Shown: positions 48,349 through 57,618, counted from the first letter of the stretch. The stretch: DNA of 64,000 nucleotides from Arenimonas composti TR7-09 = DSM 18010 (GCF_000426365.1 NZ_AUFF01000007.1:1-64000), one strand, 5' to 3'. Numbers and translations are program-made. Notes: generated by a model from the letters alone, not told the origin.

Positions 48349-50535
48349 TCAATAGAGGTCGACCGGATCGACGTCGACCGCCCACCGCACCCGCCGCGCC
48401 GATCGCAGGCCGCGCCAGACCGGCAGCCAGGCGTCGAGGGCGGCGTGCAGCTCCGGGCGACGGTCGGCGGCGAGCAGCAACTGGCCGCGTGAGCGGCCGG
48501 CGCGGCGCGCCATCGGCGCCGGCATCGGGCCATTGCGGCGCACGGTGTCGTGGCCGGTGCAGGCCGCCTTGGCATCCTCGAGGAAGGCGTCTACGGCATC
48601 CACCGTCGGCGCTTCGACGCGCAGCAGGGCGAGGAAGGCGTAGGGCGGGAAGCCGGCGGCCTCGCGCTGCGCCAGTTCCAGCGCCGCGACCGCCGGATAG
48701 CCGCCGGCGAGCAGGGTATTGAGCAGCGGGTGGTCCGGGTGGTGGGTCTGCAGCACGACCTCGCCCGGCAGGTCGGCGCGGCCGGCGCGGCCGGAGACCT
48801 GGATCAGCAGCTGGGCGAGTTTCTCGCCGGCGCGGAAGTCGGCGCTGAACAGGCCCTCGTCGACGCCGACGACGGCGACCAGGGTCAGCCGCGGCAGGTC
48901 GTGGCCCTTCGCCAGCATCTGGGTGCCGACGAGGATGCCCGGCTGGTCGCCGAGGCGGGCGAGGTGGCGTTCGATCGCGTCGCGGCCGCGGGTCGTCTCG
49001 CGGTCGACGCGCACCAGCAGCGCTTCGGGGAAGCGCTCGGCCAGCGCCTGCTCGATGCGTTCGGTGCCTGCGCCCTGCGGCATCAGACCGAGGCTGGCGC
49101 AGTCCGGGCAGGCATTCGGCGGCGTCGCGCGGGCGCCGCAGTGGTGGCAGATCAGGCGGCGGCCGCCGACGTGCACGGTCATCGCCGCATCGCAGCGGCG
49201 GCAGGTCGCGCTCCAGCCGCAGTCGTGGCAGATCAGCACCGGCGCGTAACCGCGGCGGTTGCGGAACACCAGCGCCTGTTCGCCACGCGCCAGGCAGTCG
49301 CCGACCGCCGTCAGCAGCTCTTCCGACAGACCGTGCTGCAGCTGCCGCTTGCGCAGGTCGACGACGCGCACCCGCGGCGGTTTCGCGGCGCCGGCGCGGC
49401 GGTCCAGACGAACGTGGCGGTAACGGCCGGCGAGGGCGTTGTGCAGGGTTTCCAGCGCCGGCGTCGCGCTGCCGAGCACCACCGGCACCGCGAGCGCGCG
49501 CGCGCGGACCACCGCGAGGTCGCGGGCGTGGTAGCGCACGCCGTCCTGCTGCTTGTAGGACGCGTCGTGCTCCTCGTCGACGACGATCAGCCCGGCCTCC
49601 GGCAGCGGGCAGAACACTGCCGAGCGGGTGCCGACCAGCACCCGGCCGTCGCCGCGCGCCATCGCCGCCCAGGCACGCGCGCGCTCGCCGTCGGGCAGGC
49701 CGGAGTGCATCGCCAGCACCGGCACGCCGAGGCGGCGGCGGAAGCGATCGAGAAGCTGCGGGGTCAGGCCGATCTCCGGCACCAGCACCAACGCCTGGCG
49801 GCCGGCAGCGAGCGCGTGTTCGGCGATCGCCTGCAGGTAGACCTCGGTCTTGCCGCTGCCGGTGACGCCCTCGAGCAGCAGCGGCCGGAAGCCTTCGCCC
49901 TGCGCGAGCGCGGCGAGGGCCGCCTGCTGGCCCGGCAGCAGCACCGGGCCGGGCGGCGCCGGGCGTGGCGCCGGCGGCCCCAGCGCGATCCGCTCGGCCA
50001 GCCCGCGTTCGGACAGGCGGCGCATCGGCGTGCGCCAGCCGGGCTGGTCGAGGTCGAGGCGGTCTTCGTCGATCGCGCCGGCGGCCAGCGCTCGCAGCAG
50101 TTCGCGCGGTTTGCCGGGGCGGCCACCGCCTTCCCCGAGCAGGGCCCGGCCGGCCGCCGTCGCGGTCCAGCCGTGGGCGCACGATTCCGGCAGCGGCTGC
50201 CCGGCGCGCAGCGGCCCCGGCAGCGCGGTCGCCAGCATCTCGCCGAGCGGCGCCTGCCAGTAGCCGGCGGCCCAGCGCAGGCTGGCGAAAAGTTCGCCCT
50301 GCAGCAGCGGCATCGCGTCGAGGCGGGCGGTGGCCTGCTTCAGCCCCGGCACGGCCGCGGCGAGGCCGACGACGACGCCGACCTGCTCGCCGTCGCCGCG
50401 GCCGAAGGGCACCCGCACCCGGCAGCCGACCCAGTCGGGGCCGGCGTCGCCGCCTGCCGGCGGCAGGTAGTCGAAGGCCTGTGGCAGCGGCACCGGCAGG
50501 GCGATGCGCAGAGCGGTTTCCGGGGCGGCGGGCAT
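48349..50535 (-). CDS. priA: Primosomal protein N' (PriA replication-restart helicase)
   Basis: This 728-residue SF2 helicase reloads the replisome at collapsed forks. It has an N-terminal 3'-DNA-binding domain (FDYLPPAGGDAGPDWVGCRVRVPFGRG), Walker A GVTGSGKTEVYL, VVDEEHDASYKQ (DEEH) and LGSATPAL. A zinc-binding insert with paired cysteines (CHDCGWSATCRRC; CHHCG; CPDC) and the C-terminal helicase half with GTQMLAKGHD and QVSGRAGR follow. Length matches the family. Two perfect DnaA boxes lie in the intergenic region upstream of it. Confidence 0.96.
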   Translation of the reverse strand: MPAAPETALRIALPVPLPQAFDYLPPAGGDAGPDWVGCRVRVPFGRGDGEQVGVVVGLAAAVPGLKQATARLDAMPLLQGELFASLRWAAGYWQAPLGEMLATALPGPLRAGQPLPESCAHGWTATAAGRALLGEGGGRPGKPRELLRALAAGAIDEDRLDLDQPGWRTPMRRLSERGLAERIALGPPAPRPAPPGPVLLPGQQAALAALAQGEGFRPLLLEGVTGSGKTEVYLQAIAEHALAAGRQALVLVPEIGLTPQLLDRFRRRLGVPVLAMHSGLPDGERARAWAAMARGDGRVLVGTRSAVFCPLPEAGLIVVDEEHDASYKQQDGVRYHARDLAVVRARALAVPVVLGSATPALETLHNALAGRYRHVRLDRRAGAAKPPRVRVVDLRKRQLQHGLSEELLTAVGDCLARGEQALVFRNRRGYAPVLICHDCGWSATCRRCDAAMTVHVGGRRLICHHCGARATPPNACPDCASLGLMPQGAGTERIEQALAERFPEALLVRVDRETTRGRDAIERHLARLGDQPGILVGTQMLAKGHDLPRLTLVAVVGVDEGLFSADFRAGEKLAQLLIQVSGRAGRADLPGEVVLQTHHPDHPLLNTLLAGGYPAVAALELAQREAAGFPPYAFLALLRVEAPTVDAVDAFLEDAKAACTGHDTVRRNGPMPAPMARRAGRSRGQLLLAADRRPELHAALDAWLPVWRGLRSARRVRWAVDVDPVDLY

Positions 50536-50962
50536 CGCTGGAGTCTAGCCTGCGGACCGTCGCGGGCGGCCTGTGGCTCACTTGCGGCCGATAGTTCTCC
50601 GATCCGTCAGGAAGCGGCCCCAAGTGGTTGCTGGCAAAGGGTAAAAGTCCTTATCCACACCGGTTGTGGATAACTCTGTGGACCGGCCTTCGAGCAAGTC
50701 TGCGCACCCCCCGCCAGAGCGGCGCTTCCGCTTTCTTGAACACTTTTTAACCAAACCGTCATATAGCTTGAAAATCAGGCACTTGGCCCGGGGCCGACCG
50801 GCCCGCCATGGCAGCCTGCACGGGTGTAGGCGGAATTTCCCGTGTTCTCCTGCCGCTGTGCACAACGTTCCACGCCGGAAGCCGCGCCACCACTGGCGGA
50901 GCACGGTTTTCCGCGCTGTCAATCACGCGCTCGTGACCGGTGCGCACAGCTAGAATCACCCG
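50536..50962. other. Gene-free 427-base region with DnaA boxes and an AT-rich stretch
   Basis: No open frame here has family support. It carries two perfect TTATCCACA boxes (50651-50673), an unusually AT-rich run around 50734-50778 (TTTTTAACC, CATATAGC, GAAAATC) in an otherwise GC-rich genome, and a -10-like TAGAAT at 50951-50956. It separates divergent priA and the DUF3106 gene. Confidence 0.7.
50651..50673. promoter_or_regulatory. Paired consensus DnaA boxes in inverted orientation
   Basis: TTATCCACA at 50651-50659 (plus) and TGTGGATAA at 50665-50673 (the same box on minus) are both exact consensus DnaA boxes, spaced by 5 bases. ACTCTGTGGACC follows as a partial third box. DnaA would probably bind the pair cooperatively; the role could be regulation of a flanking gene, titration, or origin-like activity. 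Confidence 0.8.
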
Positions 50963-50963
50963 G
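50951..50963 (+). promoter_or_regulatory. -10 element implying a leaderless GTG-start mRNA
   Basis: TAGAAT (50951-50956) is a 5/6 match to the -10 consensus; seven bases on is the GTG at 50963. Transcription would begin about at the start codon, and no ribosome site is present. No clear -35 is visible. Confidence 0.5.
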
Positions 50964-52540
50964 TGCAGTCCGCCGCTCCCGCCCCCCGCTCCGCCCCGCC
51001 GTCCTCCGCCCTGGCTGCCTTCCTGCGCGGCATCGAGCGGCGGGCGTTCGTGTTCGCCCACGTCCAGTGCGGTGACGAAACCGCCGCGCAGGCGGCGCTG
51101 GCGCGCGCCATGGCCGGATTCGGGCGTCAGGCCGCGACCAGTCCGCTGTCGGCATGGCCGGCCGACTTCTGGGCCGGCCTGCTGGCGCAGCCGGAACTCG
51201 TCGGCGGCGCCAGCGAGGTCCCCGAGCTGGCCCCGCTCGGCCAGGGCCCGCGGGCGGCGCTGCTGCTGCGGATGGTCGCCGGGCTGGACTTCGTGCACGC
51301 CGCGCGCGTGCTCGGGGTCGAGGAGGCGACCTACCGCTATGCCTTGCAGCGCGCCCTGCAGCAGGCCGGCGAGGCCGGGATCAGCTATGCCGCCCTGTCC
51401 GGCCTGCGCGAGCGGCTGCACCGCCAGGTGAAGACGCTGCCGCCGGCGCGCACCGCCGCGCTGGAACGGCTGCGCGAGCAGGCGTTGACGGCGGCGTCGG
51501 CGCCCGTGATCGACGCGGCCACCGCTACCACCGACGCTGCCGACGCGCCGCCGCCTCGCGCGCGCGCCCTGCTGTGGCTGCTCTGGGTCCTGCTCGCCGC
51601 CGTGCTGGTGGCGTTCGCGGCGACCTTCCTGCCGGACAGGCCGACGCCCGCCGGTCAGGCGAACGGTCTGCCGGAGGAGCTGCCACCCGAGACACCGGTG
51701 CCGCTGCCGGCGCGTGGCGATGCCGAGGTGCTCGGCCACCCCGACTATGCCCAGCTGGCCGCACCCGATGCCGGCCCGGTGGCGGCGGAGCTGCCGCTGC
51801 TGAGCTGGCTCGCCGCCAACCCGGAGCGGCTCGCGCGGGCCGAGGGCGGGGCCGCCGCGCCGGCGGATCACGAGGCCGCGCCGGCCGGTTTCGATGCCGG
51901 CGTCGCGCCGCCATCGGCCGCCGCGATCGCCGCCGCACCCGCTGCGTTCGCCGACCTCGCCGAGACGCCGCGTCGCCTGCTGGCGCCGCTGGCCGAGGGC
52001 TGGCCGCGGCTGGAGCCGGCGACCCGCGCCCGCCTGATCGCCAATGCGGGCCACTGGCAGGCCCTCGACGCCGCGGGTCGCGACGCGCTGAAGACGCGCA
52101 TGGACGCCTGGGACGCGCTGCCGGCGCCCGAGCGCGCGCAGCGGCGCGCCCCCTTCGCCGCCTGGCTGCGGCTGCCGCCGCGCGAGCAGGCGCAGTTGCG
52201 TGGAATCGCCTCGCGCTTCCGCGCACTGCCCGACGCCGAGCGCCAAGTGCTGCGCGCCGAATTCGACGCGCTGCCGGCGGAAGCCCGCCGCGACTGGTGG
52301 CTGGGTCCGACGCTCGGCGGCGATTTCGCCGGCCTGCAGCCGCTGGTCGCCTTCGTCGCCGACGACGACCTCGGGCCGGTGCTGGCGATGCTGCGCGGGC
52401 TGCCGTCACCGGCGCGGCGTGACCTGGCCGAAGTGTCACGGCGCCTGTCCGCCGGCGAGCGCGAGGCATTGCGCGATGAACTGCTGGCGGCGCCGGCGGA
52501 GAACCGGGAAGCGCTGATCCGCGGCCGCCTCGGTCGCTGA
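50963..52540 (+). CDS. Membrane-anchored sigma-like protein with DUF3106-type extracytoplasmic region
   Basis: This 525-residue protein starts with a segment resembling a degenerate ECF sigma factor. Region 2-like AFLRGIERRAFVFAHVQCGDETAAQAALARAMAGF (about 13-50) is followed by a region 4-like helix pair, PRAALLLRMVAGLDFVHAARVLGVEEATYRYALQRAL (about 95-135). One TM helix (about 196-216) follows, then an Ala/Pro-rich linker. The C-terminal region is helical, with repeated L-P-x-x-R-x-x-L motifs typical of DUF3106 (about 340-520). It reads GTG from 50963. I infer a sigma-like regulator fused to its membrane sensor; a fully catalytic-free structural role is also possible. Confidence 0.7.
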   Translation: MQSAAPAPRSAPPSSALAAFLRGIERRAFVFAHVQCGDETAAQAALARAMAGFGRQAATSPLSAWPADFWAGLLAQPELVGGASEVPELAPLGQGPRAALLLRMVAGLDFVHAARVLGVEEATYRYALQRALQQAGEAGISYAALSGLRERLHRQVKTLPPARTAALERLREQALTAASAPVIDAATATTDAADAPPPRARALLWLLWVLLAAVLVAFAATFLPDRPTPAGQANGLPEELPPETPVPLPARGDAEVLGHPDYAQLAAPDAGPVAAELPLLSWLAANPERLARAEGGAAAPADHEAAPAGFDAGVAPPSAAAIAAAPAAFADLAETPRRLLAPLAEGWPRLEPATRARLIANAGHWQALDAAGRDALKTRMDAWDALPAPERAQRRAPFAAWLRLPPREQAQLRGIASRFRALPDAERQVLRAEFDALPAEARRDWWLGPTLGGDFAGLQPLVAFVADDDLGPVLAMLRGLPSPARRDLAEVSRRLSAGEREALRDELLAAPAENREALIRGRLGR

Positions 52541-52547
52541 AGCGCGC

Positions 52548-52856
52548 TCAGCCGAGCAGGTCGAGGATGCGACGGCGGGCGCGGAAGCCGTCGCCGAAGC
52601 GGGTGATGCCGTCGGCGCGCAGCCGCGGCGCATGTTCGCGCAGGTAGGTCTCGAGCGCGTCCGCATCGCGCAGCCGGTAATGGCAACACAGTTGCAGCCA
52701 GCCGTCGTCGGTGGCTTCGCGGTCGCGGGCGATCGTCGCCGCCTCGAACCCGGGCAGCGCCAGGATCTCGGCCACGTGCCCGTGCAGCCACGCCAGGTAG
52801 GCGGCAGCGAGATCGGGACGGACCTGCAGGTTCACCTCGTAGATCACCGCGCTCAT
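52548..52856 (-). CDS. DUF4286 family protein
   Basis: This 102-residue protein has the family pattern VIYEVNLQVRPDLAAAYLAWLHGHVAEILALPGFEAATIARD and ends YRLRDADALETYLREHAPRLRADG. It resembles small dimeric alpha/beta barrel (ABM-like) proteins of unknown function. Its start overlaps the preceding DUF3667 gene's stop by ATGA, so both are co-translated. Confidence 0.85.
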   Translation of the reverse strand: MSAVIYEVNLQVRPDLAAAYLAWLHGHVAEILALPGFEAATIARDREATDDGWLQLCCHYRLRDADALETYLREHAPRLRADGITRFGDGFRARRRILDLLG

Positions 52857-54100
52857 ACGTTCACCAGGCTCACCAGCAGGCTGACCGTGGCGCCGGTCAC
52901 CAGCAGGAAGAAGTAGCAGGTGCCGAGCACGCCGTACTTCAGCACCGTCATGATCCAGCCCTGGCGATAGACCCGCTTCTGCATCAGCAGCAGATAGACC
53001 GGCATCCACACCAGCATCGCCACCTCGAGCCAGCCGAACAGGCCCGACACGAAGCCGAGGCTCGCGGTCCAGGTCTTGAGGGCGTCGAACACCACGACGA
53101 GGAACAGCGCCATGCACAGGAAACTGTGGCTGTGCAGCGCGACGATCAGGTGTTCCATGTACAGCCGCCGCTTGAACACGTAGGCGATCTTCAGCAGCAG
53201 CGCGAACAGCGGCAGCAGCACGAACAGGGTCGTCGGCACCGTGCTCAGGAAGGCGTCCTTGAGCAGGTTCGGATCCTGTTCGATGCGGCCGATGTTGCCC
53301 TTCGCGCGCCCGGCCGACTCGTTGAGCTTGCGGTTCAGCGCATCGGGCAGCCAGGAGATCGCGATCGGGTTGGTGACCGGGTCCCAGGGGCGGCCGTTGA
53401 AGCTGAGGTTGCCGTCTTCGCCGACGTCGCGTCCGGCGGGAACGGGTTCGCCCCGCGCTTCGGCATCGTGGATCACGCGCAGCCGGGCTTCCGCTTCCTC
53501 GTTGATCTGCGCGACCGCGATGTCGAGCGGGACCATCATGCCGGGCACGTCGCGGGCGCCTTCGCGCGCCTGCTCGATCGCCCCGAGGGCCTCGGCACGG
53601 ATCGCCTCGACGTCCTCCACCGTCAGCGCCGCGGCGAGCCGCCGCCGCGCCGGACGCGCGTTGGTGTCGAGGCGGTCGCCGCGCTCGGTCACGGTGACGC
53701 CATCGGCGGCGTCGCCGGTGATCACCTGGTCGCGATCGAGGTCGAAGCTGAGTTGCGCCGCGAAGAACGCGATCAGGCTCATGAACACGAACAGCCGCAC
53801 CGGGCTGACGTAGCGCACGCGCCGGCCGGCGAAGTATTCGGTGCTCAGGAAACCCGGGCGCAGCAGCAGCGGGCCGAGCGTGCGCAGGATGCGCGAGTCG
53901 AGCTCGAACACCGAATCCAGGAAGTCGCCGATGATGCTGCTGAACTGCCGCACCAGGCCCTTGGTCGGCTGGCCGCAGGCGTAGCAGTGCTCGCCGAGCA
54001 GTTGCGCCTCGCAGTTCTGGCAGCGTCGTTGCGGCGCCGCCGCCGGCAGGACGACCGTCGGCGCGGACGAGGAGGATTTCGGGGCGGCGGTCTCGCTCAT
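52853..54100 (-). CDS. DUF3667 membrane protein with N-terminal zinc-ribbon-like motif
   Basis: This 415-residue protein has two CxxC motifs near the N-terminus (CQNCEAQLLGEHCYACGQ, about 27-44). The family signature LVRQFSSIIGDFLDSVFELDSRILRTLGPLLLRPGFLSTEYFAGRRVRYVSPVRLFVF follows, then TMs at about 100-120 and 300-410. A soluble region separates the TM groups. DUF3667 proteins are of unknown function. ATG 54100 is preferred for MSETAAPK. It overlaps DUF4286 and is divergent from the MATE gene. Confidence 0.85.
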   Translation of the reverse strand: MSETAAPKSSSSAPTVVLPAAAPQRRCQNCEAQLLGEHCYACGQPTKGLVRQFSSIIGDFLDSVFELDSRILRTLGPLLLRPGFLSTEYFAGRRVRYVSPVRLFVFMSLIAFFAAQLSFDLDRDQVITGDAADGVTVTERGDRLDTNARPARRRLAAALTVEDVEAIRAEALGAIEQAREGARDVPGMMVPLDIAVAQINEEAEARLRVIHDAEARGEPVPAGRDVGEDGNLSFNGRPWDPVTNPIAISWLPDALNRKLNESAGRAKGNIGRIEQDPNLLKDAFLSTVPTTLFVLLPLFALLLKIAYVFKRRLYMEHLIVALHSHSFLCMALFLVVVFDALKTWTASLGFVSGLFGWLEVAMLVWMPVYLLLMQKRVYRQGWIMTVLKYGVLGTCYFFLLVTGATVSLLVSLVNV

Positions 54101-54124
54101 CGCAGGCTCCGGAACGGCAGCGGC

Positions 54125-54130
54125 TAATAT
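54125..54130 (+). promoter_or_regulatory. -10-like TAATAT before the MATE gene
   Basis: TAATAT at 54125-54130 lies 26 bases before ATG 54157, in the gap between divergent DUF3667 and MATE. It is a 4/6 match (T-A at the first two and A-T at the last positions of TATAAT). No clear -35 is visible. The predicted leader is about 20 bases. Confidence 0.4.
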
Positions 54131-54156
54131 ACCGGCCCCCACGCCGTATCGATCCC

Positions 54157-55506
54157 ATGAGCCACAGCGAATCCCGCGGCGCCCGCCTGCGGCGCGAGAT
54201 GCGCGTCAGCTTCGCGCTCGCGCTGCCGCTGGTGCTCGGCCAGGCGTCGTCGATGGCGATGAACATCGTCGACACCTTCCTCGCCGGCCGGCACGGCCCG
54301 GTGACGCTGGCGGCGGTCGGCATCGGCAGCGCGGTGTGGTCCGTGGTGATCCTGATCAGCATCGGCGTGCTGATGGCGGTGCCGCCGACGGTGTCCCAGC
54401 TCAACGGCGCCGGCCGCCGTGGCGAGATCGGCGCGGTGTTCCGCCAGGCGCTCTGGCTGGCGCTGATGCTCGGTGTCGCGCTGGTGTTCGTCGTGCGCCT
54501 CGGGGCGCTGGCGCTCGCGCCGATGGGCATCACCGCCGAGGCGCGGCCGGAGGCGGTCGCGTTCCTGCAGGCGATCAGCTGGGGCGCACCGGCGCTGGCG
54601 CTGTACTTCTGCCTGCGCAACCTCAGCGAGGGCGTCGCCTGGACGCGGCCGGCGATGGTCTTCGGCATCGCCGGGCTCGTACTGCTGGCGCCGCTGGGCT
54701 GGGCGCTGATGTTCGTCGCCGGGCTGGGCGCGCGCGGTCTCGGCTATGCGGTCGCGATCACGCTGTGGTGCCAGGCGGCGGGCCTGGCCGTCTACCTGTA
54801 CCGCTCGCCGCGCTTCGCCGATCTCGCGCTGTTCGCGCGCTTCGAGCCGCCGCGCTGGCGGCCGATCCGCGACCTGCTCGCGCTCGGCCTGCCGATGGGC
54901 GTGTCGGTGTTCATGGAAGGCAGCCTGTTCGTCGCCACCGCGCTGCTGATCGGCACCCTCGGCACGACCCAGGTCGCGGCGCACCAGATCGCGATCCTCG
55001 TCGCCAGCCTGTGCTTCATGGTGCCGCTCGGGGTGGCGATGGCGACCACGGTGCGGGTCGGGCACGCGGTCGGTGCCGGCGACCGCTCGGCGATGCGCTG
55101 GGCGGCGGCTGCCGGCTATGCGCTGGCGATGCTCGCGCAGACGCTGTCGGCGATCGTGCTCGTCGCCGGCGCCGGGATCTGGGCCGCATTGTTCACCGAC
55201 GAGCCGGAAGTGATCGCGCTGGCGACGCTGCTGATGGCCTATGCGGCGGTCTTCCAGTACCCCGACGGGCTGCAGGCGCTGTCGGCCGGCGCGCTGCGCG
55301 GCCTGAAGGACACGAAGGTGCCGATGCTCATCACGGTGTTCGCCTACTGGGGCCTGGGGCTGCCGCTGGGGGCGTGGTTCGGCCTGGGCCGCGACGGCGG
55401 CGCGCCGGGGCTGTGGACCGGCCTGATCGTCGGCCTCAGTGTCGCCGCGCTGCTGCTCGGCGGGCGCTTCCTGCGCCTCGCGCGGCGGCCGCTGGCGCCG
55501 GCCTGA
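54157..55506 (+). CDS. MATE family multidrug/Na+-coupled efflux transporter
   Basis: This 449-residue protein has about twelve hydrophobic spans in two halves. NorM-type features are ALPLVLGQASSMAMNIVDTFLAGRHGPVTLAAVGIGSAVW in the first half and GLPMGVSVFMEGSLFVATALLIGTLGTTQVAAHQIAI at the start of the second. ALSAGALRGLKDTKVPM follows. It probably exports cationic compounds coupled to Na+ or H+. The specific substrate cannot be read. Confidence 0.93.
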   Translation: MSHSESRGARLRREMRVSFALALPLVLGQASSMAMNIVDTFLAGRHGPVTLAAVGIGSAVWSVVILISIGVLMAVPPTVSQLNGAGRRGEIGAVFRQALWLALMLGVALVFVVRLGALALAPMGITAEARPEAVAFLQAISWGAPALALYFCLRNLSEGVAWTRPAMVFGIAGLVLLAPLGWALMFVAGLGARGLGYAVAITLWCQAAGLAVYLYRSPRFADLALFARFEPPRWRPIRDLLALGLPMGVSVFMEGSLFVATALLIGTLGTTQVAAHQIAILVASLCFMVPLGVAMATTVRVGHAVGAGDRSAMRWAAAAGYALAMLAQTLSAIVLVAGAGIWAALFTDEPEVIALATLLMAYAAVFQYPDGLQALSAGALRGLKDTKVPMLITVFAYWGLGLPLGAWFGLGRDGGAPGLWTGLIVGLSVAALLLGGRFLRLARRPLAPA

Positions 55507-55588
55507 AATCCGCGGATGGTGACTCCGGGCCCATGCGGGGCCCGCGGTGGCCGGCTATGCTGGGCGCCTGTTTTCCGGAGCATCCTTC

Positions 55589-57460
55589 ATGTCGCAGCCG
55601 TCCCGCGGCCCCATCGCCCGCCTGTTCGGCGGCCTCTGGGCCGCCCTGACCTTCACCCAGCAGCTGTTCTTCAACCTGCTGTTCCTGTTCTTCATGTTCA
55701 TCATCGCGCTGATGGTGCTGGCGATGCTGGCCTCGCCGGGCGCGGCGCCGATCCGCGCCGACAGCGCGCTCGTGCTGCGCTTGCAGGGCAACCTCGTCGA
55801 GCAGCACACGTCGTCGGCCTTCGACCGCGCGGTGAACGAGGCGATGGGCCAGGCGGTGCCCGAACTGCAGTTGCGCGACCTGGTGCGGGCGATCCGCGCC
55901 GCGAAGGACGACGCCAACATCGACCGCCTGGTGCTGGTGACCGACGGCTTCGGCGCCGCCGGCTTCGCCTCGCTGCGCGATCTCGCCGCGGCGATCCGCG
56001 AGTTCCGTGCCGCCGGCAAGCAGGTCGTCGCCTGGGGTACCGGCATGGACCAGAAGCAGTACTACATCGCGGCGCAGGCCGACGAGGTCTACCTGGATCC
56101 ACAGGGCATCGTGCTGCTGGAAGGCCTCGGCCGCTACCGCATGTATTACCGCGAGGGCCTGCAGGACAAGCTCGGCGTCGACGTCCACCTGTTCAAGGTC
56201 GGCGAGTACAAGTCGGCCGCCGAACCCTACGTGCTCGACGGCGCGTCACCGGAGGCGCGCGAGGCCGACCTGTTCTGGATGAACGACATCTGGCAGCGCT
56301 TCGTCGCGGACATCGCGCAGGCGCGCGGGCTGTCGCCGCAGGCGCTGTCGACGATGATCGACGAACTGCCGCAGCGCGTGCAGGCGCACGGCGGCGACAC
56401 CGCGAAGCTGGCGCTCGACGAGCATCTCGTCGACGGCCTGCTGACCGTTCAGGAACTCGAGAAGCTGCTGCTCGAGCGCGGCGCGGCCGATGACGACGGC
56501 CACTCGTTCCGTCAGGTCGAACTCAAGCCCTACCTCGCGCACGTCGCGCGCAGCGAAGGCGGCATCGACCGCCGGCCGCAGGTCGCGGTGGTCGTCGCCC
56601 AGGGCGAGATCACCGACGGCGACCAGCCGCCGGGCACGGTCGGCGGCGAATCGACCTCGGCGCTGCTGCGCCAGGCGCGCGAGGACGAGGACGTCAAGGC
56701 CGTCGTGCTGCGCGTCGACTCCCCCGGCGGCGGCGTGTTCCCGTCCGAGCAGATCCGCCGCGAGGTCGAACTGACCCGCGCCGCCGGCAAGCCGGTGGTC
56801 GTGTCGATGGCGAACGTCGCCGCGTCGGGCGGTTACTGGATCTCGATGAACGCCGACCGCATCTACGCCGACGAATCGACGATCACCGGCTCGATCGGCA
56901 TCTTCGGCCTGTGGATGGGTGTGCCGCGTGTGCTCGACAAGATCGGCGTCAGCACCGACGGCGTCGGCACCACGCCGCTCGCCGGCGCGATGGATCCGAC
57001 CCGTCCGTTCGATCCGAATGTCGGCGTCATCATCCAGTCGATCATCGACAAGGGTTACGCCGACTTCACCGGCAAGGTCGCCGCCGCCCGCGGCAGCACG
57101 CCCGAGGCGATCGACCTGGTCGCGCGCGGTCGCGTGTGGAGTGGTGCGCAGGCGCGCGAGCGCGGCCTCGTCGACGAGCTCGGCGGCCTCGACGCGGCGC
57201 TCGCCTACGCGGCCGAGCTGGCGAAGCTCGAGGAGCACCGCGTCCGCTACGTCGAGAAGCCGCTGACCCCGTTCGAGAACTTCCTCGTCGGGCTCGGCCA
57301 GAACGCCTCGACCCGCAGCCTGCTGCGCGTGCTCGCGCCGTCGCCGGTGCTCGGCCTCGACCGTCGCACCGCCGACACGCTGGAACGCGAGCTCGCCTGG
57401 CTCGACCGCAGCGGCCGCACGCCGTTCCGGGCGATCGCGCACTGCTTCTGCGCTTACTGA
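55589..57460 (+). CDS. sppA: Signal peptide peptidase SppA (67 kDa type)
   Basis: This 623-residue inner-membrane protease degrades leftover signal peptides. One N-terminal TM (about 26-48) is followed by two tandem S49 domains. The catalytic dyad is Lys208 in KVGEYKSAAEPY (first domain) and Ser413 in NVAASGGYWIS (second), aligning with E. coli Lys209/Ser409. ATG 55589 has CCGGAG 8 bases upstream, and a TATGCT -10-like hexamer lies near 55556. The gene ends at the edge of a heptamer repeat. Confidence 0.95.
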   Translation: MSQPSRGPIARLFGGLWAALTFTQQLFFNLLFLFFMFIIALMVLAMLASPGAAPIRADSALVLRLQGNLVEQHTSSAFDRAVNEAMGQAVPELQLRDLVRAIRAAKDDANIDRLVLVTDGFGAAGFASLRDLAAAIREFRAAGKQVVAWGTGMDQKQYYIAAQADEVYLDPQGIVLLEGLGRYRMYYREGLQDKLGVDVHLFKVGEYKSAAEPYVLDGASPEAREADLFWMNDIWQRFVADIAQARGLSPQALSTMIDELPQRVQAHGGDTAKLALDEHLVDGLLTVQELEKLLLERGAADDDGHSFRQVELKPYLAHVARSEGGIDRRPQVAVVVAQGEITDGDQPPGTVGGESTSALLRQAREDEDVKAVVLRVDSPGGGVFPSEQIRREVELTRAAGKPVVVSMANVAASGGYWISMNADRIYADESTITGSIGIFGLWMGVPRVLDKIGVSTDGVGTTPLAGAMDPTRPFDPNVGVIIQSIIDKGYADFTGKVAAARGSTPEAIDLVARGRVWSGAQARERGLVDELGGLDAALAYAAELAKLEEHRVRYVEKPLTPFENFLVGLGQNASTRSLLRVLAPSPVLGLDRRTADTLERELAWLDRSGRTPFRAIAHCFCAY

Positions 57461-57618
57461 CGAGTAACGAGTCGAGAGTAACGAGGAACGCGTGAGGGCC
57501 CGCGCTGCGCGCGAAATGCGCAACGCGGACCCTCTTCTTTTACTCGCTACTCGCGCCGAAGGCGCGCGCTTTCACTCGTTTCTCGTTTCTCGTTCCTCGT
57601 TTCTCGTTTCTCGTTTCT
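57461..57618. repeat. Large CGAGGAA-family inverted repeat after sppA
   Basis: The left side (57461-57491) holds CGAGTAA and CGAGGAA-type units. The right side (57570-57618) holds seven TTTCTCG/TTCCTCG units reaching the stop codon of the leftward lipoprotein. Inside lies a second palindrome, GAGGGCCCGCGCTGCGC (57494-57510) with GCGCAACGCGGACCCTC (57518-57534), 15 of 17 paired. It is the most elaborate member of this family. Confidence 0.83.

Noticed and set aside
50560-50962. Calling this region the chromosomal oriC
   Set aside because: Only two perfect DnaA boxes are present and neither dnaA, dnaN, gidA nor rpmH is adjacent. I report it as origin-like or regulatory only.
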